This document shows, piece after piece, positions 8,947-18,144 of a stretch of 64,000 bases of DNA. Made by a program: the position numbers and the translations under genes. The number at the start of each line of letters is the position of its first letter. Positions within the stretch are counted from its first letter, which is position 1. The DNA is from Saccharothrix ecbatanensis (lineage in GTDB: Bacteria > Actinomycetota > Actinomycetes > Mycobacteriales > Pseudonocardiaceae), in contig NZ_JACHMO010000001.1 of NCBI RefSeq assembly GCF_014205015.1, positions 8,122,001 through 8,186,000 of the forward strand, read 5' to 3'. The notes under the pieces were generated by a model that made no database searches, had not been told where the DNA came from, and saw only the letters and a list, made by a program, of their open reading frames with translations.

Positions 8947-9606
8947 TTAAAAGGTCGCGATCGGGCCCTGCGTCTCGCCGTCCGGCGAAGGTCGCCACTG
9001 GTCGAACGGCCGGTCCAGGTGCCAGGTCTTGCCGTCGTTGGTGAGGACCCGGTCTTCGCAGGTCTCCAGGTTCGACAGGGACTCGAACAGCTCGATGCTC
9101 CACCCGAACAGGCGACGGCACAGCAGGCGGATGGTCAGGCCGTGCGAGACCACCAGGGCCGTCGACGGGTGGGCCGGGTCGCGCATCCGGGTTTCCAGGT
9201 CGGTCAGGAACGCGGCGAGCCGGTCGTCCACGTCCGCGCCCGACTCGCCGTTCGGCAGCCGGAAGAAGAAGTGCCCGAACGCGTGCCGCTGGTGCTTGAG
9301 CACCTCCTGCTGCACCGGGTCCTGGAGGTTGCCCCAGTCCTGCTCGCGCAGCCTCGGCTCGGCCACCGTGCGTTCGGCCTGATCACCGAGGTCGAGGCCG
9401 CGGAGGGTGGCCCTGGTCCGCACGTACGGGCTCACGTAGACGGCCGCCGGGTCGCCGTTCAGCAGGTCCTTGATCCGCGGGCCGGCGGCCTTGGCCTCCT
9501 GTTCGCCCAGCTCCGTCAAGGGGAGGGCGTGGTCGGGGACGCGGCAGTACGCCAACTCGTCGACGTTGCCCAGGCTCTGGCCGTGCCGCAGCAGGATGAT
9601 CCGCAC
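8947..9606 (-). CDS. Histidine phosphatase (phosphoglycerate mutase-like) family protein
   Basis: A 219-residue branch-1 histidine phosphatase. The catalytic motif is at the N-terminus (ILLRHGQSLGNVDE), with the second core His in ALVVSHGLTIRLL and the supporting Arg in SPYVRTRATL. Such proteins dephosphorylate sugar phosphates, nucleotides or phosphoproteins, and the substrate cannot be told from sequence. The start is GTG at 9606, with no clear ribosome binding site. It runs opposite to the gene at 9661, 54 bases away, so the two share a promoter region. Confidence 0.82.
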   Translation of the reverse strand: MRIILLRHGQSLGNVDELAYCRVPDHALPLTELGEQEAKAAGPRIKDLLNGDPAAVYVSPYVRTRATLRGLDLGDQAERTVAEPRLREQDWGNLQDPVQQEVLKHQRHAFGHFFFRLPNGESGADVDDRLAAFLTDLETRMRDPAHPSTALVVSHGLTIRLLCRRLFGWSIELFESLSNLETCEDRVLTNDGKTWHLDRPFDQWRPSPDGETQGPIATF

Positions 9607-9660
9607 CGGCCCATGGTGCCGGTGTTACAGTCGCACGCGAAACCGGACGGAAGGTGTCAC

Positions 9661-9981
9661 ATGGTCAAGTATGTCGCCCTGTACCGGAAACCGGCCGACG
9701 TCGAGGCGTTCGACGAGGCCTACTTCACGTCCCACCTGCCGTTGGTGGAGCAGACGCCCGGACTGCTGCGGGCCGAGGTCGCGAAGGTCACGCGGGTCTT
9801 CGTCCCCGGCTTCTTCGGTGAGCACGAGCTGCACATGACGGCGGAGATGTACTTCGAGTCCACCCAGGCGATGAAGGACGCGTTCGGGTCGCCCGAGTGG
9901 CAGGCCGCCGGGGCGAACCTCTCCGAGATCGGTGGCATGGAGCTGGTGGCCATGTTCGCGGCGGAGGTCGTGGACCGATGA
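9661..9981 (+). CDS. EthD domain protein
   Basis: A 106-residue protein of the EthD dimeric ferredoxin-like fold: VKYVALYRKPADVEAFDEAYFTSHLPLVEQTPGL, then a second beta-alpha unit with EMYFESTQAMKDAFGSPEW. Members act as small oxygenase-like or accessory proteins in degradation pathways. GGAAGG precedes the ATG. The stop overlaps the next start (ATGA), so it is co-translated with the 3-hydroxyacyl-CoA dehydrogenase, suggesting a joint acyl-CoA or aromatic catabolic role. Confidence 0.8.
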   Translation: MVKYVALYRKPADVEAFDEAYFTSHLPLVEQTPGLLRAEVAKVTRVFVPGFFGEHELHMTAEMYFESTQAMKDAFGSPEWQAAGANLSEIGGMELVAMFAAEVVDR

Positions 9982-10808
9982 TCTCGGTGGTGATCGGCGG
10001 CGGCACGATGGGCGCCGGTGTGGCCCACCTGTTCCTCGCGGGCGGGCACGAGGTGGTGCTGGTCGAGGCCGGTGCGGATCGGGCGTTGGCCGCACGGCGG
10101 GCTGTCGAGGCGTCCTTGGCCAAGGCGGCGGACCGGGGCAAGCTCGACGCCGTCCCGCACGAGCTGCTGAAGCACCTGACCGTCGTGGAACGGCTGGACG
10201 ACGTGGGCGCGGGGGCGTCGCTCGTGGTCGAGGCCGTGCCCGAGGACATCGAGCTGAAGCGCCAGGTGCTCAAGGCCGCCGCAAACGCTTGCCCCGACGC
10301 GGTGCTGGCGTCCAACACGTCGTCGCTGTCGATCTCGGCGCTGGCCGAAGGGCTGCCCGGCGAACGCGTGCTGGGCATGCACTTCTTCAACCCCGTGCCG
10401 GTGCAGCAGTTGGTCGAGCTGGTGCGCCACGACGGGGTGTCCGCCGAGGTCGTGGCCCGCGTGCGCGGCTGGGCGGAAGAGCTCGGCAAGACCGTCATCG
10501 AGGTGCGGGACGCGCCGGGCTTCGCCACTTCACGGCTCGGGGTCGCGGTCGGCATGGAGGCGATCCGGATGCTCGAAGAGGGCGTGGCGAGCGCCGAGGA
10601 CATCGACACCGGCATGCGGCTCGGCTACGGCTGGCCGATGGGACCGCTGCGGCTGACGGACCTCGTCGGGCTGGACGTCCGGCTGGCCATCGCCGAACAC
10701 CTGGCCGCCGAACTCGGCCCCCGCTTCGAGCCGCCCGCGCTGCTGCGGGACAAGGTCGCCGCCGGTCACCTGGGGCGGAAGACCGGTCAGGGCTTCTTCA
10801 CCTGGTAG
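9978..10808 (+). CDS. 3-hydroxyacyl-CoA dehydrogenase
   Basis: A 276-residue NAD-dependent dehydrogenase that oxidises 3-hydroxyacyl-CoA (for example 3-hydroxybutyryl-CoA). Rossmann motif VVIGGGTMGAGVAHLF is at the N-terminus, ASNTSSLSISAL follows, and the catalytic His is in MHFFNPVPVQQLVEL. The C-terminal helical domain contains GYGWPMGPLRLTDLVGLD and ends GRKTGQGFFTW. Length and order match the single-function bacterial enzyme. It overlaps the EthD gene by four bases. A 10-base tandem duplication (ACCTGGTAGG twice) covers its stop codon. Confidence 0.9.
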   Translation: MISVVIGGGTMGAGVAHLFLAGGHEVVLVEAGADRALAARRAVEASLAKAADRGKLDAVPHELLKHLTVVERLDDVGAGASLVVEAVPEDIELKRQVLKAAANACPDAVLASNTSSLSISALAEGLPGERVLGMHFFNPVPVQQLVELVRHDGVSAEVVARVRGWAEELGKTVIEVRDAPGFATSRLGVAVGMEAIRMLEEGVASAEDIDTGMRLGYGWPMGPLRLTDLVGLDVRLAIAEHLAAELGPRFEPPALLRDKVAAGHLGRKTGQGFFTW

Positions 10809-10828
10809 GACCTGGTAGGCAGGACGAC

Positions 10829-11959
10829 GTGCTGATCCGCGAACTCACCGAAGCCGACGTCGAGGACGCCGACCGGTTGCGCCGGGTGGCGTTCGGCGCC
10901 GTCAGCGGGCCGTCGTTGCGGCCCGGACGGCGCGGGCTGGCCGCCGAGCTGGACGGGCGGACCGCGGGCGTCCTCACGATCAAGGAGTTCCACCAGTTCT
11001 ACGGCGGCTCCACCGTGCCCATGGGTGGTGTCGGCGGGGTGGCCGTCGACCCGTACGCACGAGGCCGTGGGGTGGGCGGTGCGCTGCTCGACGCGGCGTT
11101 GCGGGACATGCGGGAGCACGGCCAGCCGCTGTCCGCGCTCTACGCGACCGTGCCGGCCGTCTACCGATCGCGCGGGTGGGAACGGGCGGGGGTGCTGGAG
11201 TGGCTGGACTTCCCCCTCGACCGGATGCCGGCGGCCGACCGGATTCCCTCCCGGCCTCTGGTCGAAGGTGATCTCCAGGGCATGCACGCCTGCTACAACG
11301 ACGTCGCGTCCACGGTGAACGGGCTCATCGACCGCAGCGCGCCCACTTTCGACCTGGCCGACGTGCTCAAGCTGGACGTCGTGTCGGTGGTGCCCGGTCA
11401 CGACGGCGAGGTGCGCGGGTACCTCGCGGCCGAACGCGGCCCGGACGGGTTGAAGGTGTTCGACCTGGTCGGACGGGATGTCGTCACGCAACTCGGGCTG
11501 CTGCGCGAGCTGGGCAGCTGGGCCGGGGTGCTGGACCGGGCCTCGGTCCGGGTCACCGATCCCGCCGTCACGGGCCTGCTGACCAACCAGGCGATCTCGT
11601 TCACCGTCACCACGTCCGCGTGGCTGCTGCGGGTGGTGGACCTGCCGGCGGCGGTCGCGGCCCGGGGCTGGCCGGCGGCGGAGTGGGTGAAGCCCGCGGC
11701 GGTGGATCTCGACGTGGTCGACGAGCGCGCGCCGTGGCACGCGGGTCGGCAGCGGCTGGTCGTCGAGGACGGTCGGGTGTGGGTGGAGCCCGGTGGCAGC
11801 GGCGCCGTGCGGCTGCACGCGCGTGCGCTCGGGCCGTGGTTCAGCGGCATGCAGGACAGCCACGCGCTGCGCCGCGCCGGGTTGCTGGACGGTGACGCGG
11901 CGTTGCTGGACCGGCTGGTCGGCGCACCTGGCGTGCCGCGGCTGGCGGACTACTTCTAA
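10829..11959 (+). CDS. Eis-like GNAT family N-acetyltransferase
   Basis: A 376-residue protein with the three-part architecture of Eis: an N-terminal GNAT domain (GGVGGVAVDPYARGRGVGGALLDAAL holds the acetyl-CoA loop), a second GNAT-like domain, and a C-terminal sterol-carrier-like domain ending in RLADYF with a free C-terminus. Eis enzymes acetylate many lysines or amines, including aminoglycosides. Start at GTG 10829 after an AGGA site, 20 bases after the dehydrogenase stop, so it may be the third gene of that operon. Confidence 0.85.
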   Translation: MLIRELTEADVEDADRLRRVAFGAVSGPSLRPGRRGLAAELDGRTAGVLTIKEFHQFYGGSTVPMGGVGGVAVDPYARGRGVGGALLDAALRDMREHGQPLSALYATVPAVYRSRGWERAGVLEWLDFPLDRMPAADRIPSRPLVEGDLQGMHACYNDVASTVNGLIDRSAPTFDLADVLKLDVVSVVPGHDGEVRGYLAAERGPDGLKVFDLVGRDVVTQLGLLRELGSWAGVLDRASVRVTDPAVTGLLTNQAISFTVTTSAWLLRVVDLPAAVAARGWPAAEWVKPAAVDLDVVDERAPWHAGRQRLVVEDGRVWVEPGGSGAVRLHARALGPWFSGMQDSHALRRAGLLDGDAALLDRLVGAPGVPRLADYF

Positions 11960-11970
11960 CCTGACCAGCC

Positions 11971-12621
11971 GTGCTGCTCGCCGTGCTGGAACTGGTCGGG
12001 ATCGCCGCGTTCGCCGCCTCCGGGGCGGTGGCGGCGGTGCGGGCGCGGCTGGACGTGTTCGGGGTCATCGTGCTGGGCCTGACCACCGCGTTGGGCGGCG
12101 GGATCGTGCGGGACGTGCTGCTCGGCGTGCACCCGCCGGCGGCGCTGGTGAGCTGGCCCTACCTCGCCGTCGCCGGGGTCACCGGACTGGTGGTCTTCTG
12201 GTTTCACCCGACCGTGGCGAAGTTGTGGCGGGCGGTGCTGCTGCTGGACGCGATCGGGCTCGGCCTGTTCGTCACGGCGGGCACGACCACGGCTCTCAAG
12301 CTGGGCGTTCCGCCGTACGCGGCGTGCCTGATCGGGATGACGACGGGCATCGGCGGCGGGGCGCTGCGGGACGTGCTGCTGCGCGAGATCCCGCTGGTCC
12401 TGCGCCGGGAGATCTACGCGGTGGCGGCGTTGTGCGGGGCGGTCGTGGTGGCTCTGGGCGACTACCTCCGCCTGCCCCCGGTGCCCGTCGCGCTGGTCGG
12501 GTCGGCGTTGATCGTCGGGCTGCGGCTGGTGGCGATGTGGCGGCGTTGGAACGCCCCGGTGGCCCGTGATGTCAACGGCGATGTCAACGGCGATGTCAAC
12601 GGCGAAAAACTTGACGGGTAG
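11971..12621 (+). CDS. TRIC / UPF0126 family cation channel-like membrane protein
   Basis: A 216-residue, roughly seven-helix membrane protein with the internal duplication typical of prokaryotic TRIC channels: LTTALGGGIVRDVLLG in the first repeat and MTTGIGGGALRDVLLR in the second, each with the glycine kink. Family members form trimeric K+/cation channels. The GTG start is 11 bases after the Eis-like stop. The cytoplasmic tail contains three exact 12-bp repeats (12568-12603) encoding DVNG three times, an apparent slippage expansion. Confidence 0.85.
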   Translation: MLLAVLELVGIAAFAASGAVAAVRARLDVFGVIVLGLTTALGGGIVRDVLLGVHPPAALVSWPYLAVAGVTGLVVFWFHPTVAKLWRAVLLLDAIGLGLFVTAGTTTALKLGVPPYAACLIGMTTGIGGGALRDVLLREIPLVLRREIYAVAALCGAVVVALGDYLRLPPVPVALVGSALIVGLRLVAMWRRWNAPVARDVNGDVNGDVNGEKLDG

Positions 12622-12633
12622 CTCACACTCCCT

Positions 12634-12651
12634 TCTCAGGCGGCTCTCAGG
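12634..12651 (+). promoter_or_regulatory. Direct-repeat operator candidate before the MprA-like gene
   Basis: Two exact copies of TCTCAGG (12634-12640 and 12645-12651), 11 bases apart, lie 21 bases before the start. OmpR/MprA regulators bind two half-sites one helical turn apart. The same heptamer with a degenerate partner at the same spacing occurs before the HtrA gene at 22342. Confidence 0.65.
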
Positions 12652-12672
12652 ACCACGAGCAAGACTGGCCCC

Positions 12673-13362
12673 ATGCGCATCCTCGTTGTCGACGACGACA
12701 GGGCCGTGCGTGAGTCGCTTCGTCGCTCACTGCAATTCAACGGCTACCAGGTGGACCTGGCCGGCGACGGCCAGCAGGCTCTCGAGTCCGTCGTCTCCCA
12801 ACGTCCCGACGCGATGGTGCTGGACGTGATGATGCCCCGGCTCGACGGGTTGGAGGTGTGCCGCCGGCTGCGCAGCACCGGCGACGACCTGCCGATCCTC
12901 GTGCTGACGGCCCGTGACGCGGTGTCCGACCGGGTGTCCGGGCTGGACGCCGGCGCGGACGACTACCTGCCGAAGCCGTTCGCTTTGGAGGAGTTGCTGG
13001 CCCGGCTACGCGCGCTGCTGCGGCGGGCCGCCTCGGACGCGGAGGAGCCGGCGGGCATCACGTTGCGGTTCGCCGACCTGGAGCTCGACCCGAGCACCCG
13101 GGACGTGCGGCGCGGTGAACGTCCGATCAGCCTCACCCGGACCGAGTTCGCGTTGCTGGAGCTGTTCCTTGGGCATCCGAAGCAGGTGCTGACCAGGGGG
13201 CGGATCCTGGAGGACGTCTGGGGCTACGACTTCCCGACGTCGGGCAACGCGTTGGAGGTCTACGTCGGGTACCTGCGGCGGAAGACCGAGGCCGAGGGCG
13301 AGCCCCGGCTGCTGCACACCGTGCGTGGCGTGGGGTACGTGCTGCGGGAGACGCCTCCGTGA
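12673..13362 (+). CDS. mprA: OmpR-family response regulator, MprA-like
   Basis: A 229-residue regulator with receiver ([21 protein letters not shown], phosphoacceptor in [13 protein letters not shown], Lys in [15 protein letters not shown]) and C-terminal winged helix ([53 protein letters not shown]). The sequence and its pairing with the next gene closely resemble mycobacterial MprA, an envelope-stress regulator. It overlaps the kinase gene by four bases. A direct-repeat operator candidate upstream suggests autoregulation. Confidence 0.88.
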   Translation: MRILVVDDDRAVRESLRRSLQFNGYQVDLAGDGQQALESVVSQRPDAMVLDVMMPRLDGLEVCRRLRSTGDDLPILVLTARDAVSDRVSGLDAGADDYLPKPFALEELLARLRALLRRAASDAEEPAGITLRFADLELDPSTRDVRRGERPISLTRTEFALLELFLGHPKQVLTRGRILEDVWGYDFPTSGNALEVYVGYLRRKTEAEGEPRLLHTVRGVGYVLRETPP

Positions 13363-14756
13363 TCGGTGCCGCCAACGGGCGACTCCAACGGGTGTCGCTG
13401 CGGGCACGGGTGACCCTGCTCGCCGCGTTCTGCGTCGCCGGGGCGGTCGCGGTCGTGTCGCTCGGCGCGTACATGACGGTGAGCCGGAACCTGCACGACC
13501 AGATGGACGAGAACCTGCGGCAGCGGGCCGAGGCGGCGGTCAACGCGCCGAAGGTCAACAACGACGTCACCGAGATCCCCGGCGCGTTCCTGGCCGCCGG
13601 GGACGTGCGGATCGGCGTGCTGGACGTGAGCGGGCGGATCCTCTACCCGAAGGGCACGATCGCGCCGCCGACCCACCCGGCCGACCTGGACGTGGCGCGC
13701 GGGCAGCGGTCGGAGAACTTCTGGACCGACGAGCGCACCGACTTCCGGGTGATCGCGGTGCCGTACGGGGACGGTCAGGCGATGCTGATCGCCCAGTCCA
13801 CCAAGCCGTTGAACGTGTCGCTGGGCAAGCTGTCCGTGGTGTTGTTCGTGATCAGCGGGTTGGGGGTGCTGGTCGCGGCGGCGGCTGGAACGGCGGTCGC
13901 GCGGACCGGGCTGCGGCCCGTGCAGCGGCTGACGGAGGCCACCGAGCGGGTCGCGATGACGGGTGACCTGCGGCCGATCCCGGTGTCGGGTGACGACGAG
14001 CTGGCGCTGTTGTCGCAGCGGTTCAACGCGATGCTCGGCGCGGTGGCGGAGTCTCAGGAGCGACAACGGCGGCTGGTCGCGGACGCGGGTCATGAGCTGC
14101 GCACGCCGTTGACGTCGATGCGGACGAACCTGGAGCTGCTGCTGGCGTCGGAGAAGCCTGGCTCGCCGACGTTGTCCGACGAGGACAAGGCGGAGATCAA
14201 CGCCGACGTGCGGGCGCAGCTGGACGAGCTGACCACGTTGATCGGGGACCTGGTGGAGTTGGCGCGGGAGGACGCGCCTCAGGTCGTGCACGAGCCGGTG
14301 GACCTGGTCGAGGTGGTGGAGCGCGCGCTGGACCGGGCTAAGCGGCGTGCGACGGACGTGCGGTTCGTGGTGGAGTTGCAGCCGTGGTCGCTGCTGGGTG
14401 ATTCGAGCGCGCTGGAACGTGCCGTGCTGAACCTCCTCGACAACGCCGTGAAGTTCAGCCCTTCAAGCGGCGTGGTCCGCTTGAGCCTGAAGCAGCTCGG
14501 CGACGGAAGCGCGGTGGTCGAGGTCGCGGACTCCGGCCCCGGCATCGCCGACGCCGACCTGCCGCACGTCTTCGAACGCTTCTACCGCTCCTCCGAGGCC
14601 CGCACCCTCCCCGGCTCCGGCCTGGGCCTCGCGATCGTCAAGCAAGTAGCCGAACGCCACGGCGGCATGGCCTACGTCGGCCGAGCCCCCGAGGGCGGCG
14701 CCATGTTCACCCTCCGCCTCCCCGGCCGCCCCAGCCCCGTCCCCACCTCCCACTAA
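13359..14756 (+). CDS. mprB: Sensor histidine kinase, MprB-like
   Basis: A 465-residue membrane kinase: first helix near residues 15-40, an extracytoplasmic sensor of ~120 residues, second helix ([20 protein letters not shown]), HAMP ([20 protein letters not shown]), phosphoacceptor His in [16 protein letters not shown], and ATPase motifs [19 protein letters not shown] and [12 protein letters not shown] start inside the regulator stop (GTGA). In mycobacteria MprB senses envelope stress with the HtrA-like protease PepD; here the HtrA gene is 7.6 kb downstream rather than adjacent. Confidence 0.88.
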   Translation: MIGAANGRLQRVSLRARVTLLAAFCVAGAVAVVSLGAYMTVSRNLHDQMDENLRQRAEAAVNAPKVNNDVTEIPGAFLAAGDVRIGVLDVSGRILYPKGTIAPPTHPADLDVARGQRSENFWTDERTDFRVIAVPYGDGQAMLIAQSTKPLNVSLGKLSVVLFVISGLGVLVAAAAGTAVARTGLRPVQRLTEATERVAMTGDLRPIPVSGDDELALLSQRFNAMLGAVAESQERQRRLVADAGHELRTPLTSMRTNLELLLASEKPGSPTLSDEDKAEINADVRAQLDELTTLIGDLVELAREDAPQVVHEPVDLVEVVERALDRAKRRATDVRFVVELQPWSLLGDSSALERAVLNLLDNAVKFSPSSGVVRLSLKQLGDGSAVVEVADSGPGIADADLPHVFERFYRSSEARTLPGSGLGLAIVKQVAERHGGMAYVGRAPEGGAMFTLRLPGRPSPVPTSH

Positions 14757-14760
14757 CCGC

Positions 14761-14966
14761 GCGAGTCGAACCCTCAGGTCCCGCGTGTCGAACCCCCAGA
14801 CCCCGTGAGTCCTACGTTCAGGACCCGTGAGTCCTACGTTCGGAACCCCCGAGTTCAACGCTCAGTACAAGATCGTTTGTTCTGAGCGTTGAACTCGGGG
14901 GTCCTGAACGTAGGACACGGTGGTCCTGAAGGTACGACTCACGCGTTCTGAACGTAGGACTCGCGC
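14761..14966. repeat. Convergent arrays of degenerate ~22-bp repeats around a large hairpin
   Basis: After the kinase stop come four head-to-tail 22-base units (14761-14782, 14783-14804, 14805-14826 and 14827-14848). The third and fourth share GTGAGTCCTACGTTC, and the first two are diverged (GCGAGTCGAACCC, GCGTGTCGAACCC). On the far side of the hairpin, three units run in the opposite orientation (containing GAACGTAGGAC or GAAGGTACGAC) up to the transporter stop codon. The whole block fills the convergent gap and resembles an intergenic REP-like element. No coding potential is seen. Confidence 0.75.
14846..14901. terminator. Long perfect hairpin, likely bidirectional terminator
   Basis: A perfect 20-bp stem (14846-14865 with 14882-14901; left arm starts CCCCCGAGTTCAACG) closes a 16-base loop. 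If the flanking repeat units are included, the arms extend to 14831-14916 with only two mismatches. It sits between the converging mprB-like and ABC permease genes. Confidence 0.8.
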
Positions 14967-14970
14967 GGGG

Positions 14971-15879
14971 TCAGCCTTTGGTGGAGCCGAGGGTCAGGCC
15001 GCCGATGAACTGGCGTTGCAGGACGAAGAAGACGACGAGGGTGGGTAGGGCGACTAGTAGGGAGCCCGCCGCGACCAGGTTGTTGTCCACGAAGAACGTG
15101 CCCTTGAGGTTCTGCAACGCGGACGTGATCGGCATCTTCTCGCCGGTCTGGATCAGCACCAACGCCCACAGGAAGTCGTTGTAGATCCAGGTGAACTCCA
15201 ACGTCGCCAACGCCGCCAGCGCGGGACGGCACAGCGGCAGGATCACCTGCCAGTACTGCCGGAACACCCCCGCGCCGTCCACCCGGGCCGCCTCGGTGAG
15301 CTCGTGCGGGATCGTCTTCATGTAGTTGCTCAGCACGAACACGCAGAACCCGGACTGGAACGCCACGTGGATCAGCACCAGACCCACCTGCGAGTCCAGC
15401 AGCGCACCGCTGTCGCTCAACCACTCCGGCAACGGCGTGAGCAGGTACAGCCGCCACAACGGCGTCACGATCACCTGCTGCGGCAACAGGTTGCCCGCCG
15501 TGAACAGCATCAGCAGCACCAGGTTGAACTTGAAGCTGAACCGCGACACCCCGAACGCCACCATCGAGCTGAACAACAGCACCACCACCAACGCGGGCAG
15601 CGTCACGATCAGCGTGTTCAGGTAGTAGTGCGGCAGGTCCGCCTGCGTCCACGCGTTGCTGAAGTTGTCCAGCGTCAGGCCCTCGGCGACCGAGAAGTAC
15701 CCGTTGCGGGCGGTGTCGTCGTACGTGCGCAGCGACGCGTACAGAGCCCAGATCAACGGGGTGAGAGTCACCAGGCACGTGACGATCAGGAACGCGTGCA
15801 AGGCGATGCGAGGCAAGGAAACACGGCGCGAAGAAGCGCGCGCCGAAGAAGCGCGGGGCACAGAAACGCGGGACTTCAC
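14971..15879 (-). CDS. Carbohydrate ABC transporter permease (MalG-like)
   Basis: A 302-residue inner-membrane permease with six predicted helices and the EAA loop EAARVDGAGVFRQYWQVILPL that contacts the ATPase. The C-terminus, RQFIGGLTLGSTKG, is typical of MalG-type partners. GTG 15879 is chosen because it follows GAGGAGG and overlaps the upstream permease stop by four bases. It forms an operon with the MalF-like permease and binding protein. No ATPase gene is present, so a shared MsiK-type ATPase elsewhere is the likely energiser. Confidence 0.92.
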   Translation of the reverse strand: MKSRVSVPRASSARASSRRVSLPRIALHAFLIVTCLVTLTPLIWALYASLRTYDDTARNGYFSVAEGLTLDNFSNAWTQADLPHYYLNTLIVTLPALVVVLLFSSMVAFGVSRFSFKFNLVLLMLFTAGNLLPQQVIVTPLWRLYLLTPLPEWLSDSGALLDSQVGLVLIHVAFQSGFCVFVLSNYMKTIPHELTEAARVDGAGVFRQYWQVILPLCRPALAALATLEFTWIYNDFLWALVLIQTGEKMPITSALQNLKGTFFVDNNLVAAGSLLVALPTLVVFFVLQRQFIGGLTLGSTKG

Positions 15880-16841
15880 GCCCGTTCCTCCTCGCGGAAC
15901 ACCTGGAACAGGTAGGTGATGATGAACCCGAGCGAGATCAGCAGCAGGACCACCGCCAGCGCGGAACCCCACCCGATCCGGCTCGACTCACCGATGATGT
16001 TGTCGGTCACCAGCACGGACAGCAGTTCCAGCCCGTTGCGCCCCTTGTTGATCACGTACACGATGTCGAACGCCCGCAGGCCCTCGATCACGGTGACCAC
16101 GAGCACCACCACGTTCACCGGCTTGAGCACCGGGAACGTCACCTGGAAGAACGTCTGCCGCGCGTTCGCGCCGTCCAGCGCGGCGGCCTCCTTCAACGCC
16201 GGGTCCACCGCCTTCAGCCCGGCCAGGTACAGCAGCATGATGTACCCGGTGTGCCGCCACCCGGCCGCCACCAGCACCGCGTACAGGTTGATGTCCGGAT
16301 CGCCCAGCCAGTTCACCGGATCGGACGTCGCGGTGCCGAGCACGTTGTTCAGCAGCCCTTGCTCGGGCTGGTAGATCAGCTGCCAGATGAACCCGACCAG
16401 AGCCAGCGACAGCACCATCGGCAGGTACAGCGCGCTCTGGTACAGCCGCCCGAACCGCAGTTGCCGGTCCAGCAGCACGGCCAGCAGCAGCCCGGCCACC
16501 GTCGGCACCACGATCAGGAACAGCAGCCAGATGAGGTTGTTCCGGACCGCGGGCCAGAACCGCGGGTACCGGGTGAAGATGTCGACGTAGTTCTGGAAGC
16601 CGACCCAGTCGATGTCCTCGAACCCGCCGATGCCGTCCCACGAGCTGAACGACAGCGCGATCGAGCCCATCGCGGGCACCCACACGAGCGCGAGGTGCAG
16701 CAGCGACGGGATGCCGAGCATCAGGCCGAGCACGAGCTTGTCACGGGGCGCGAGCGCGGTGGCGCGACGCCTGCCGCGCCGGGGCGACGGGGAGGGGTCC
16801 GTCGTCCCGGCGGGCTCCGGGGGAGACTGCAAGGCGGTCAC
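15876..16841 (-). CDS. Carbohydrate ABC transporter permease (MalF-like)
   Basis: A 321-residue permease with about six membrane helices. The first follows a basic stretch (RRGRRRATALAPRDK). The EAA motif is EAAALDGANARQTFFQVTFPVLKPV. It begins with GTG four bases after the binding-protein stop, with GGAG inside the preceding coding end, so translation is coupled. Paired with the MalG-like gene downstream to form the translocation channel of the importer. Confidence 0.92.
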   Translation of the reverse strand: MTALQSPPEPAGTTDPSPSPRRGRRRATALAPRDKLVLGLMLGIPSLLHLALVWVPAMGSIALSFSSWDGIGGFEDIDWVGFQNYVDIFTRYPRFWPAVRNNLIWLLFLIVVPTVAGLLLAVLLDRQLRFGRLYQSALYLPMVLSLALVGFIWQLIYQPEQGLLNNVLGTATSDPVNWLGDPDINLYAVLVAAGWRHTGYIMLLYLAGLKAVDPALKEAAALDGANARQTFFQVTFPVLKPVNVVVLVVTVIEGLRAFDIVYVINKGRNGLELLSVLVTDNIIGESSRIGWGSALAVVLLLISLGFIITYLFQVFREEERA

Positions 16842-16845
16842 GCGG

Positions 16846-18144
16846 TCACTCCGTGAAGATCGTCTTCGCCTGGTCGGCCATGCCCTTGAGGATCGTGTCG
16901 ATGTCGTCCGGGTTCTGGATGAACGCGTTGATCCCGTTGGTCGCCGCGTCGCTGGCGAACCGCGGGTCGGTGTCGCGGTCCAGGAACTGCGTGATGTGCG
17001 CGGCTTCCTTGATGACCTGCGCGGCCTTCTTCTGCAACGAGTTGTAGCCGGACGTGTCGGCCTTGTTCGACGCGGCGATCTGCGTCGGGTCGGCCTTGAG
17101 GTACGCCAGCTGCGCGGCGGGCGTGGACATGAACTCCAGCAGCTTGGCCGCGCCCTCGGGGTTGCCGGGCTTCTTGGACATCATGTAGCCGTCGATCGGG
17201 GCTTCCACGGTGTCCTGCCCGTGCTCCGGGTTGATCTCCGGGTACGGGAAGAAGTCGAGGTCTTCCTCCTTGCCCTTGAACTGCTGCGCGACGAACGTGC
17301 CGAGCAGGAACATGCCCGACTTGCCCTGCTGGAGCGACTGCGCGGCCTCCTGCCACTCCCGGCCGAGCGCGTTCTCCTGGTGGAACGGCAGCAGCCGCTT
17401 CCAGGTGTCGAACACCTCGCGCACCTTGGCGCCCTGCCAGTCCTCCTTGCCGGCCATCAGGTCGACGTGGAACTGGTAGCCGTTGATGCGGAAGTTCAGC
17501 TGGTCGAACGTGCCCATGCCGGGCCAGCCCTGCTTCTGCGCGAACGCGATCGGCGCCAGGCCGTCGGCCTTCATCTTCGTGGACAGCGCGACCATCTCGT
17601 CCAGCGTCTTCGGCACCGTGTACCCGCGCTGCTGCCACACGCTCTTCAGGTAGAACATGCCCCACGGGTACTGCACGAACGGGATCAGGTACTGCTTGCC
17701 GTCCGAGGCGGTGGACGCCTCCTTCAGCCCGGGCTCGTAGCCCGACGAGACCTTCGACCACACGTCGCTCAGGTCGCCGGTCAGGCCCTTCTCGGCGAAG
17801 AACCGCATCCGGTAGCCGGCGAACCAGGACAGCACGTCGTCCGGCTTGCCCTGGAGGTAGTTGTTGATCTGCTCCTGGTACTGCTCGTGCTGCTTGGTGT
17901 TGATCGAGACCTTCAGGCCCGACTCGCCCTCGAAGGACTTCAGCACCGCCGTGATCGCGTCCTTCGGCACCTGGTCGGACTGGTTGTTGCCGAACGACAC
18001 CGTGTCGGTGGCGCCGCCGCCGCCGTCACCGGAGCCGCAGGCGGCCAGTCCGGGGACCGCGGCGACGCCGGCGCCCGCCAGGACTGCCTTCAGCAGGGCG
18101 CGGCGGCCCATGAGCGGATGGGGACTGGCGGAGAACCTCGTCAT
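16846..18144 (-). CDS. Sugar ABC transporter substrate-binding lipoprotein
   Basis: A 432-residue family 1 solute-binding protein. ATG 18144 follows TAGGAG and opens MTRF, then a twin-arginine-like GRRALLKAVLAG and a lipobox PGLAAC with Cys36 as the lipid anchor. The mature protein has the usual two-lobe pattern (VLKSFEGESGLKVSIN, IPFVQYPWGMFYLKSVW, NALGREWQEAAQSLQQGKSGMFLLG). It is the first gene of the three-gene importer operon and is divergent from the GH42 beta-galactosidase, so the ligand is probably a galactoside or galactan fragment. Confidence 0.9.
   Translation of the reverse strand: MTRFSASPHPLMGRRALLKAVLAGAGVAAVPGLAACGSGDGGGGATDTVSFGNNQSDQVPKDAITAVLKSFEGESGLKVSINTKQHEQYQEQINNYLQGKPDDVLSWFAGYRMRFFAEKGLTGDLSDVWSKVSSGYEPGLKEASTASDGKQYLIPFVQYPWGMFYLKSVWQQRGYTVPKTLDEMVALSTKMKADGLAPIAFAQKQGWPGMGTFDQLNFRINGYQFHVDLMAGKEDWQGAKVREVFDTWKRLLPFHQENALGREWQEAAQSLQQGKSGMFLLGTFVAQQFKGKEEDLDFFPYPEINPEHGQDTVEAPIDGYMMSKKPGNPEGAAKLLEFMSTPAAQLAYLKADPTQIAASNKADTSGYNSLQKKAAQVIKEAAHITQFLDRDTDPRFASDAATNGINAFIQNPDDIDTILKGMADQAKTIFTE

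Noticed and set aside
14761..14966. CRISPR array
   Set aside because: Repeats are back to back without unique spacers, partly inverted, and no cas gene is present.
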